A DNA stretch of 5,062 nt from JANOYC01 sp031428675 (GTDB lineage: Bacteria; Actinomycetota; Actinomycetes; Actinomycetales; Microbacteriaceae): contig JANOYC010000061.1 of NCBI GenBank assembly GCA_031428675.1, positions 1-5,062 of the forward strand. The letters run 5' to 3'. Shown piece after piece: positions 1 through 5,062 of the stretch. The position numbers and the translations under genes were made by a program. The notes beneath the pieces were generated by a model. The model saw only the letters and a program-made list of their open reading frames with translations. It did no database searches and was not told where the DNA came from. Every line of letters begins with the position of its first letter. The stretch's first letter is position 1.

Positions 1-471
1 TGCTCGATTCGATGGCCGGGGCGCGCGGCGCACGTAGCGCATCACATCGCGCGAAGCGAGCGATGTGGTCGCTCCCTCGATCACGGCACGGATGCGCTCG
101 TCATCGCGATCCTCGTCACCCGTCAGGCGCACCCACGATGCTCCGATGTCGAGCGTGAGCCGCTCGGTGGCGGTGACGAACGATCCGCGAACGAGCGATC
201 GGATCATCCCGTGCATCCGGTGTCGCGAGACGAGCGGGTGAGCGCTCGCCAAGAACACGACGAGATGACCGCTCTGGTCGGTCGTCAACTCCTCGTCGCC
301 ACGCAAGTGCGGCCACAAGCGCTGTTTCGCGGCCGCGAGAATCGGGCCCGCGATCGGCGGGTCAGTGAGCGCCGATGACGAGAAGCCCAGGGCGAACGCC
401 CCAACCATGCCGGCTTTGAATTGGTCGAAGACGTGGTGAGGGTCTTGCATGGACAATTCGGATACGAACAT
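1..471 (-). CDS. Unidentified protein, N-terminal 157 residues (runs off left edge); faint degenerate-GGDEF resemblance
   Basis: An uninterrupted minus-strand reading frame with strongly GC-rich third positions starts at ATG 469-471 and is still open at base 1, so the C-terminus lies outside the window. The start is chosen because it is the only ATG/GTG/TTG codon between the in-frame stop at 601-603 and the internal ATG at 448-450. A weak GGGA lies upstream of it, while the internal ATG has no purine-rich element. There is no obvious signal peptide or membrane segment. I do not recognise the family with confidence. The succession QRLWPHLR (50-57), a hydrophobic strand SGHLVVFL (67-74), LTLDIGA (105-111) and a final helix (125-141) follows the spacing of the second half of a GGDEF domain. 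In that alignment QSGHL (66-70) sits where GGDEF would be, so it would not be a cyclase. That reading is inference only. The gene is divergent from the gcv operon and need not be functionally linked to it. Confidence 0.6.
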   Translation of the reverse strand, partial: MFVSELSMQDPHHVFDQFKAGMVGAFALGFSSSALTDPPIAGPILAAAKQRLWPHLRGDEELTTDQSGHLVVFLASAHPLVSRHRMHGMIRSLVRGSFVTATERLTLDIGASWVRLTGDEDRDDERIRAVIEGATTSLASRDVMRYVRRAPRPSNRA

Positions 472-520
472 GGGTGGTCCCGTCGAGATAGGTGGCGCGT
501 GCGTCGGGCCAATAAGAGTG

Positions 521-536
521 CGGAATGTCGATTCCG
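521..536. repeat. Inverted repeat, 6-bp arms (CGGAAT / ATTCCG)
   Basis: CGGAAT (521-526) and ATTCCG (531-536) are perfect inverse complements separated by GTCG. The repeat lies 50 bp upstream of the start of the minus-strand gene, a position where a repressor or activator could bind. The same GGAAT core recurs in a second inverted repeat 20 bp away (556-581). No regulator is identified, and a chance palindrome in GC-rich DNA cannot be excluded. Confidence 0.4.
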
Positions 537-555
537 GTGTGACTCCATTAGTAGT

Positions 556-581
556 GGGAATGCCCCATCGAGCGCATTCCC
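556..581. repeat. Inverted repeat, 8-bp perfect arms (GGGAATGC / GCATTCCC)
   Basis: GGGAATGC (556-563) and GCATTCCC (574-581) are perfect inverse complements separated by 10 bases. It could be a protein-binding operator or a stem-loop at the 5' end of either divergent transcript. There is no U-run next to either arm, so it does not look like an intrinsic terminator. Together with 521-536 it gives four GGAAT half-sites in 60 bp between divergent genes. Confidence 0.4.
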
Positions 582-641
582 CCAGTGCTGGTGCCGCCCG
601 TTATCGGGTGCCGTGCCCCCCGCGCCCCGCGGCGCTGTTGC

Positions 642-647
642 TAAGCT
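642..647 (+). promoter_or_regulatory. Candidate -10 element for the gcv operon (TAAGCT)
   Basis: TAAGCT fits the actinobacterial TAnnnT -10 pattern and would place the transcript start near 653-655, about 25 nt before the first riboswitch stem at 679. That is a sensible leader length. There is no convincing -35 hexamer 16-19 bp upstream; that stretch is almost pure C/G. The call rests mostly on position. Confidence 0.25.
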
Positions 648-678
648 GGCCGGACAACCGAAAACCGGGCCGCGAACG

Positions 679-762
679 CGATGCGGGAGAGCTCAACCGA
701 CACGGATGAGCACCGAAGGAGCAAGCCTCCCCGCCAATCTCTCAGGTATCTGTACCGTATCG
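679..762 (+). promoter_or_regulatory. Glycine riboswitch, aptamer I of a tandem pair
   Basis: The hallmark core GCACCGAAGGAGCAA (710-724) and the 3' core AATCTCTCAGGTA (736-748) match the known glycine aptamer. P1 is CGATGCGG (679-686) with CCGTATCG (755-762): 8 pairs, one of them G-U. P2 is GAGAG (687-691) with CTCTC (739-743). A peripheral hairpin is GCTCAACC (691-698) with GGATGAGC (704-711), with one A-A mismatch. The aptamer binds glycine directly in the mRNA leader. Its position just upstream of gcvT-gcvH-gcvP is the classic location, where glycine excess turns on its own catabolism. Only six bases (763-768) separate this P1 from that of aptamer II. Confidence 0.93.
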
Positions 763-867
763 AACTGGCCACTCTGAAAAGTGCCCTGGAGCTGACCGCT
801 CTGGGGCCGCCGATGGGGAAAGCCGTGAAATCGGTGAAACTCTCAGGCCCATGACAGAGGGGGAGTT
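763..867 (+). promoter_or_regulatory. Glycine riboswitch, aptamer II of a tandem pair
   Basis: The second core is GCCGCCGATGGGGAAA (806-821), followed by AAACTCTCAGGCCC (837-850) and ATGACAGAGGGG (851-862). P1 pairs CCACTCTG (769-776) with CAGAGGGG (855-862), with one A-G mismatch. It can be lengthened by AACT (763-766) with AGTT (864-867). A strong hairpin GCCCTGGAGC (783-792) / GCTCTGGGGC (798-807) with loop TGACC forms the peripheral arm. The 5' strand of P2 reads GAAAAG (776-781) where many aptamers have GGAGAG, so its pairing with CTCTC (840-844) is weak. I believe this is common in actinobacterial second aptamers, but could not check. Aptamer II is adjacent to the expression platform, so its P1 is the likely switching stem. 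Confidence 0.9.
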
Positions 868-901
868 CTTTTTCCGTAGCCCAGCGCGCTAGGAGGACTC
901 C
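862..901 (+). promoter_or_regulatory. Probable expression platform: hairpin sequestering the gcvT Shine-Dalgarno
   Basis: GGAGTTCTTTT (862-872) can pair antiparallel with AGGAGGACTCC (891-901). This gives 11 consecutive pairs, three of them G-U, closing a loop of 18 nt (873-890). The descending strand contains the whole gcvT SD, AGGAGG (891-896). The ascending strand shares 862 and 864-867 with the extended P1 of aptamer II, so the two structures exclude each other. The predicted logic is glycine bound, P1 extended, SD free, translation on. This is inferred from pairing alone; the U-rich run 866-873 after a G-rich stem leaves a transcriptional mechanism possible. Confidence 0.5.
891..896 (+). 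promoter_or_regulatory. Strong ribosome binding site of gcvT (AGGAGG)
   Basis: A perfect AGGAGG lies five bases before the GTG at 902-904. This decides the start codon, since the next in-frame candidates have no comparable site. It is also the element covered by the predicted hairpin at 862-901. Confidence 0.9.
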
Positions 902-2047
902 GTGCCCGAATCAATAGCAGTGCCCGTTCCGCTCCGCTCCGAGCGTGTGTCGCCGCTCCATGGCATCCACGTGCAAGCCGGCGCGAGCTTCACCGACTTC
1001 GCCGGTTGGCAGATGCCCGTGCGGTACTCCTCGGATCTAGCCGAACACCATGCCGTGCGCACCGCAGCTGGCATCTTCGATCTGTCACACATGGCGGAGA
1101 TTCTCGTCATCGGTCGAGAAGCCGGTGACGCGCTCGACTACGCGCTTGCCGGCAAGCTCAGCTCCATCGACGTTGGCCAGGCGAAGTATTCGCTACTGCT
1201 CGGTCGTGACGGCGGAGTGATCGATGATCTCGTCGTCTACCGCACGGGCGAAGACCGCTATCTCGTTGTCGCCAACGCGTCGAATCGAGAGGTCGTCGCG
1301 GCACAGTTACTCGATCGCACCTCGCCGTTCGACACGGAGGTGTTCGACGAGAGCGACGACTTGGCGCTTATCGCTGTGCAGGGCCCCGCCGCTCTCGAGA
1401 TTCTCGAGTCATTGCCGCAGCTGGTGCCTGATTCGATCGGTCCGCGCGAGTTGAAGTACTACCGCAGTGCACCCGGGCAGTTCGACGGCCACAACCTGTT
1501 GATGGCTCGCACCGGCTACACGGGCGAGGATGGCTACGAGTTGTACCTTGCACCAGAAGCCGCGCCCGAATTGTGGCGCGCGTTGGTCGAGGTGGGCGAG
1601 CCGCTCGGCCTTGTCCCGGCGGGCCTCGCGAGTCGCGACACCCTTCGTCTCGAGGCGGGAATGCCGCTCTACGGTCATGAACTCGGCACCGGCGTTCAGC
1701 CCGCTCAAGCGGGCCTCGGTCGAGTGGTGAATCTCGAAAAAGATGGCGACTTCGTCGGTCGCGCCGCTATTGAGGCGGGGGCACCTGACGGCGCCCGGGT
1801 GCTCGTCGGTCTCGTGTCGGAGGGCAAGCGAGCAGGGCGTTCAGGCTACGGCGTCTATGCGGGTGACGCCCCTGTCGGCGAGATCACGAGCGGCGCTCTG
1901 TCGCCGACGCTCGGTCATCCCATCGCCATGGCTTTTGTCGATGTGGCTTCAGCCGTGATCGGCACGGAATTGTCCATCGATGTTCGCGGCACCCGCATAC
2001 CCGCGGTGGTCTCCGCACTTCCCTTCTACACGCGAAAGGCCAACTGA
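902..2047 (+). CDS. gcvT: Glycine cleavage system T protein (aminomethyltransferase, EC 2.1.2.10)
   Basis: The protein has 381 residues, close to the usual 360-380, and starts at GTG behind AGGAGG. It is cytoplasmic. It takes the aminomethyl group carried on lipoyl-GcvH, transfers the methylene to tetrahydrofolate to give 5,10-methylene-THF, and releases ammonia. Family motifs run in order: DFAGWQMPV near the N-terminus, FDLSHMAEI, DGGVIDDLVVY with the Asp pair 108-109 in the folate-site region, RTGYTGEDGYELY (203-215), then GLASRDTLRLEAGMP (241-255) and YGHEL. The C-terminal barrel domain contains GDFVGRAAI and the SPTLGHPIAMAFV stretch. YgfZ- or dehydrogenase-type relatives share the fold, but the full motif set and the operon with gcvH and gcvP make T protein secure. 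Its stop overlaps the gcvH start by one base (TGATG). Expression is expected to be governed by the upstream tandem glycine riboswitch. Confidence 0.97.
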   Translation: MPESIAVPVPLRSERVSPLHGIHVQAGASFTDFAGWQMPVRYSSDLAEHHAVRTAAGIFDLSHMAEILVIGREAGDALDYALAGKLSSIDVGQAKYSLLLGRDGGVIDDLVVYRTGEDRYLVVANASNREVVAAQLLDRTSPFDTEVFDESDDLALIAVQGPAALEILESLPQLVPDSIGPRELKYYRSAPGQFDGHNLLMARTGYTGEDGYELYLAPEAAPELWRALVEVGEPLGLVPAGLASRDTLRLEAGMPLYGHELGTGVQPAQAGLGRVVNLEKDGDFVGRAAIEAGAPDGARVLVGLVSEGKRAGRSGYGVYAGDAPVGEITSGALSPTLGHPIAMAFVDVASAVIGTELSIDVRGTRIPAVVSALPFYTRKAN

Positions 2048-2418
2048 TGGCTGCACCAACCGACCGGCAGTACACCGCGGAGCACGAGTGGGTTCTCGTC
2101 GACGGCGACGTCGCGACAATCGGCATCACCGCCTACGCCGCCGAGAAGCTCGGCGACGTTGTCTTCGTAGATCTTCCTGCGGTTGGGTCGGCGGTGAGCG
2201 CCGGGAAGGTCGTCGGCGAGATCGAATCGACAAAGTCGGTAGGGGAGCTGTATGCGCCGGTGGATGGTGACGTGGTCGAGGTCAACGACGCCGTCGTGTC
2301 GACTCCCGAACTCGTGAACACCGATCCTTTCGGTGAGGGCTGGCTCATCAAGGTGACCTTCGCCGCGCTCCCCGAGCTCATGAGCGAGTCCGAGTACGCA
2401 GCGTTGGTCGGAGAGTAA
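2047..2418 (+). CDS. gcvH: Glycine cleavage system H protein (lipoyl carrier)
   Basis: The protein has 123 residues, a typical H-protein length (about 125-130). It is the mobile carrier that shuttles the aminomethyl intermediate from GcvP to GcvT on a lipoyl arm and is then reoxidised by dihydrolipoamide dehydrogenase. Signature features are YTAEHEWV (9-16), IGITAYAAEKLGDVVFVDLP (25-44) and GEIESTKSV (57-65). Lys63 lies in the ESTKS context that marks the lipoylation site. NTDPFGEGWLIKV follows in the C-terminal half. The ATG overlaps the gcvT stop by one base. A GAAAGG at 2034-2039 inside gcvT serves as a moderate SD, so translation is probably coupled to gcvT. No lipoate ligase or lipoyl synthase gene is present in the window to modify it. 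Confidence 0.97.
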   Translation: MAAPTDRQYTAEHEWVLVDGDVATIGITAYAAEKLGDVVFVDLPAVGSAVSAGKVVGEIESTKSVGELYAPVDGDVVEVNDAVVSTPELVNTDPFGEGWLIKVTFAALPELMSESEYAALVGE

Positions 2419-5062
2419 TGCCCTACAGTTTTGCCGAGCGTCACATCGGAATCGATGCCGACGCGCAGGCGACCATGCTCGCTGAGGTCGGCTACGACTC
2501 CCTCACCGCGCTCATGGACGCAGCCGTTCCGCAATCCATCCGGCAATCGCTCGTGGAACGGTCGAGCATTCCGCCCGCCGCGACCGAGCGGGAGGCCCTC
2601 GCTGAGCTGCGAGCGATCGCGAACCACAACCGAGTACGCCGATCGATGATCGGACTCGGTTACTACGAAACGATCACGCCTGCGGTCATCCAGCGTAATG
2701 TCCTCGAAAACCCGAGCTGGTACACCGCTTATACGCCGTATCAGCCCGAGATCTCCCAGGGCCGCCTCGAGGCGCTCATCAACTTCCAGACCATGGTCTC
2801 TGATCTCACCGGTCTCGCGACCGCAAACGCGTCAATGCTCGACGAAGGAACTGCGGTCGTCGAGGGCATGCTCGTGGCGAGGCGCGCCTCGAAGTCGCGC
2901 TCCAACCGATTCATCGTCGACGCCGACGCACTTCCGCAGACCCGCGCGCTTCTGGCGAGCAGATCGGACGCGCTCGGCATCGACATTGTCGACATCGATC
3001 TGGCGACGACCGCTCCTGACGAGCTTCCCGAAGCGTTCGGATTGTTCGTGCAGTACCCAGGGGCATCCGGGTGCGTGTGGGACCCGTCTGACGTCATCCG
3101 GGCGGCGAGCGGAGCTGGTGCAATAACGGTGGTCGCGGCCGACCTGCTGGCACTCACGTTGCTGCGCTCGCCCGGCGAACTCGGGGCGGACGTGGCGGTG
3201 GGCACGAGCCAGCGGCTTGGTGTTCCGATGGGGTTCGGTGGTCCGCACGCTGGTTTCATGGCAGTGCGCGCAGGTCTCGAGCGTCAACTGCCGGGTCGGC
3301 TGGTTGGAGTTTCGCAAGATGCCGCGGGTCACCCCGCCTACCGTTTGAGCCTGCAGGCGCGTGAACAGCACATTCGCCGTGAGAAGGCCACGTCGAATAT
3401 CTGCACGGCGCAGGTGCTCCTCGCGGTGATGGCGTCGATGTACGCGGTTTACCACGGTCCGGTCGGGTTACGTCGCATCGCGCAACGCGTGCACGACGCG
3501 ACCCGCAGTTTCGCGGCCCGGCTCGAAGGGGCTGGCTACGAGCTCGAAGCCGATCGCTTCTTCGACACCCTTCGGGTGCGCACGGCGGGGCGTTCTGGCG
3601 AATTGCTCGATGCCGCACGATTGCGCAACATCAACCTGTGGGCGATAGACGATGACGTGCTCCAGCTGAGCTTCGATGAGGTGTCGAGTGCGGAGTCGAC
3701 CGACGCCCTCGCAGAGGTTTTCGGACTCGACGCGTGGTCATTCACGGTCGCGCACGGCTCGGCATTCGACGCGGCGCTCGAGCGCAGGTCTGACTACCTG
3801 ACCCACCCGGTCTTCAACACCCATCGCAGCGAAACGGCGATGATGCGCTACCTCAAGTACCTCGCCGATAAGGATTATGCCCTCGACCGAGGAATGATTC
3901 CCCTCGGCTCGTGCACAATGAAACTCAACGCGGCGACCGAGATGACGGCAGTCACCTGGCCGGAATTCGCCAACATTCACCCTTTCGCGCCGCTCGACGA
4001 CGTGCACGGCTACCTTGTGCTCGTCTCGCACCTGGAGAGCTGGCTCACCGAGGTCACCGGCTATGACACGGTTTCCCTGCAGCCGAACGCCGGCAGTCAG
4101 GGTGAGCTCGCCGGGCTCCTGGCCATCCGCGGCTACCATCGCGCCAACGGCGATGCCCATCGCACGGTGTGCCTCATCCCGTCGAGCGCTCACGGCACGA
4201 ACGCGGCGAGTGCGGTGCTCGCCGGTATGCGCGTGGTCGTGGTCGCCTGCGACGAGCTAGGAAACGTCGATCTCGACGATCTTCGCGCCAAGGTCGCTGT
4301 GCACGCCGACGAACTCGCGGCACTGATGGTCACCTATCCGTCGACTCACGGCGTCTATGAGCACGACATCCGATTGGTGACGGATGCGGTGCACGAAGCG
4401 GGCGGCCAGGTGTACGTCGACGGCGCTAACCTCAACGCGTTGCTCGGATACGCGCGATTCGGGGATTTCGGCGGCGACGTAAGCCACCTCAATCTGCACA
4501 AGACGTTCTGCATTCCGCACGGCGGCGGCGGGCCGGGCGTCGGGCCGGTGGCGGCGAAAGCGCATTTGGCTTCGCACCTCCCGGGACATCCGATGGCTCA
4601 ATCAGACGCGCATCCCGCGTTTGACGTGGTGACCGGCCGTGTCGGAGAGTTCCGCCACAGCGGCGGGCCGGTATCGGCGGCTCCGTACGGAAGCCCGAGC
4701 ATCCTTCCGATCTCCTGGGCGTATGTTCGCATGATGGGCGCCGAGGGACTGGCGAATGCGACGGCGAACGCGGTGTTGTCGGCGAATTATGTGGCGGCGC
4801 GCCTGCGTAAGCACTACCCGGTGCTCTATGCCGGCGATAACGGCCTGGTGGCCCACGAATGTATCCTCGACCTCCGCCCTCTCAAAGACGCGACCGGCGT
4901 CACGGTGGATGACGTAGCAAAACGGCTCATCGACTACGGCTTCCACGCCCCCACTATGTCGTTCCCCGTCGCAGGCACACTCATGGTCGAACCCACCGAG
5001 AGTGAAGACCTCGCCGAGATCGAGCGTTTCATCGAGGCGATGATCGCGATCAAAGACGAAGC
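2418..5062 (+). CDS. gcvP: Glycine dehydrogenase (decarboxylating), P protein, single-chain type (EC 1.4.4.2), C-terminus cut by window edge
   Basis: An open frame of 881 complete codons runs from ATG 2418 off the right edge. Full-length single-chain P proteins are about 950-960 residues, so roughly 70 are missing. It is a PLP enzyme that decarboxylates glycine and attaches the remaining aminomethyl group to lipoyl-GcvH. The N-terminal half, a fold lacking the catalytic lysine, carries FAERHIG, ENPSWYTAYTPYQPEISQGR and REQHIRREKATSNICTAQ. The catalytic half has GSCTMKLN (497-504), SSAHGTN (589-595), STHGVYE (642-648), DGANLNA (668-674) and HLNLHKTFCIPHGGGGPG, in which Lys695 is the expected PLP Schiff-base lysine and 702-705 the glycine loop. 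It is therefore the fused form, not split gcvPA/gcvPB. No frameshift is seen; the catalytic lysine is in frame with the start. The ATG overlaps the gcvH stop by one base (TAATG), with GGAGAG at 2410-2415 as SD. Confidence 0.97.
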   Translation, partial: MPYSFAERHIGIDADAQATMLAEVGYDSLTALMDAAVPQSIRQSLVERSSIPPAATEREALAELRAIANHNRVRRSMIGLGYYETITPAVIQRNVLENPSWYTAYTPYQPEISQGRLEALINFQTMVSDLTGLATANASMLDEGTAVVEGMLVARRASKSRSNRFIVDADALPQTRALLASRSDALGIDIVDIDLATTAPDELPEAFGLFVQYPGASGCVWDPSDVIRAASGAGAITVVAADLLALTLLRSPGELGADVAVGTSQRLGVPMGFGGPHAGFMAVRAGLERQLPGRLVGVSQDAAGHPAYRLSLQAREQHIRREKATSNICTAQVLLAVMASMYAVYHGPVGLRRIAQRVHDATRSFAARLEGAGYELEADRFFDTLRVRTAGRSGELLDAARLRNINLWAIDDDVLQLSFDEVSSAESTDALAEVFGLDAWSFTVAHGSAFDAALERRSDYLTHPVFNTHRSETAMMRYLKYLADKDYALDRGMIPLGSCTMKLNAATEMTAVTWPEFANIHPFAPLDDVHGYLVLVSHLESWLTEVTGYDTVSLQPNAGSQGELAGLLAIRGYHRANGDAHRTVCLIPSSAHGTNAASAVLAGMRVVVVACDELGNVDLDDLRAKVAVHADELAALMVTYPSTHGVYEHDIRLVTDAVHEAGGQVYVDGANLNALLGYARFGDFGGDVSHLNLHKTFCIPHGGGGPGVGPVAAKAHLASHLPGHPMAQSDAHPAFDVVTGRVGEFRHSGGPVSAAPYGSPSILPISWAYVRMMGAEGLANATANAVLSANYVAARLRKHYPVLYAGDNGLVAHECILDLRPLKDATGVTVDDVAKRLIDYGFHAPTMSFPVAGTLMVEPTESEDLAEIERFIEAMIAIKDE

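Noticed and set aside
43..67. Perfect 8-bp inverted repeat CACATCGC / GCGATGTG with a 9-base loop
   Set aside because: It lies inside the coding frame of the minus-strand gene, is not followed by a U-run, and such palindromes of C/G-rich codons arise easily by chance.
478..515. Possible promoter for the minus-strand gene (TATCTC at 490-485 with TTATTG upstream at 515-510)
   Set aside because: The -10 lacks the final T of TAnnnT, the -35 match is poor and the spacer is too long, so it was not annotated.
421..777. Plus-strand open frames across the intergenic region and riboswitch (421-777 and 449-709)
   Set aside because: They overlap the opposite-strand gene and the structured aptamers, have no good ribosome site, and their low-complexity Arg/Pro/Ala composition is typical of chance frames in GC-rich DNA.
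2133..4946. Long minus-strand open frames opposite gcvH and gcvP (e.g. 2133-2627, 2832-3455, 3738-4193, 4602-4946)
   Set aside because: The plus strand encodes conserved GcvH and GcvP motifs across the same bases. Long antisense frames are expected from the GC-rich third positions, and none resembles a known protein.
2418..5062. gcvP as a truncated or split gene
   Set aside because: The frame is intact and simply meets the window edge. The catalytic lysine and motifs of both halves lie in one frame, so it is neither a pseudogene nor gcvPA/gcvPB.

Overview
The window looks like chromosomal DNA from a high-GC Gram-positive bacterium (Actinomycetota; Microbacteriaceae-like is a guess from protein and riboswitch style). 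The evidence is GC-rich third codon positions throughout, a GTG start behind a perfect AGGAGG, and GcvT/GcvP motif variants of an actinobacterial type. No species can be named from the sequence alone, and I see no mobile element, CRISPR array, tRNA or rRNA.

Layout. Positions 471 down to 1 (minus strand) hold the first 157 codons of a gene that runs off the left edge. It is not confidently identified; its spacing of motifs is faintly like a degenerate GGDEF domain. Positions 472-678 are a divergent intergenic region with two perfect inverted repeats built on GGAAT/ATTCC and a weak candidate promoter. Positions 679-867 form a tandem (two-aptamer) glycine riboswitch, with both conserved cores readable and closing stems at 679-686/755-762 and 769-776/855-862. 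An expression platform follows at 862-901, where a possible 11-bp hairpin would bury the gcvT Shine-Dalgarno sequence.

From 902 to the right edge lies a tightly packed operon of the glycine cleavage system: gcvT (902-2047), gcvH (2047-2418) and gcvP (2418 to beyond 5062, about 881 codons seen and roughly 70 missing). Each junction is a 1-nt stop/start overlap (TGATG, TAATG).

How it works together. GcvP decarboxylates glycine and loads aminomethyl onto the lipoyl arm of GcvH. GcvT transfers the one-carbon unit to tetrahydrofolate and releases ammonia. The fourth component, dihydrolipoamide dehydrogenase, is not in this window. The RNA upstream very probably senses glycine and switches the operon on when glycine is abundant. 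The sequence suggests translational control by competition between an extended P1 stem of aptamer II and the SD-sequestering hairpin, with translational coupling carrying the effect to gcvH and gcvP. This is a well-known system; the parts most worth checking are the expression platform, the paired inverted repeats and the unidentified divergent gene.
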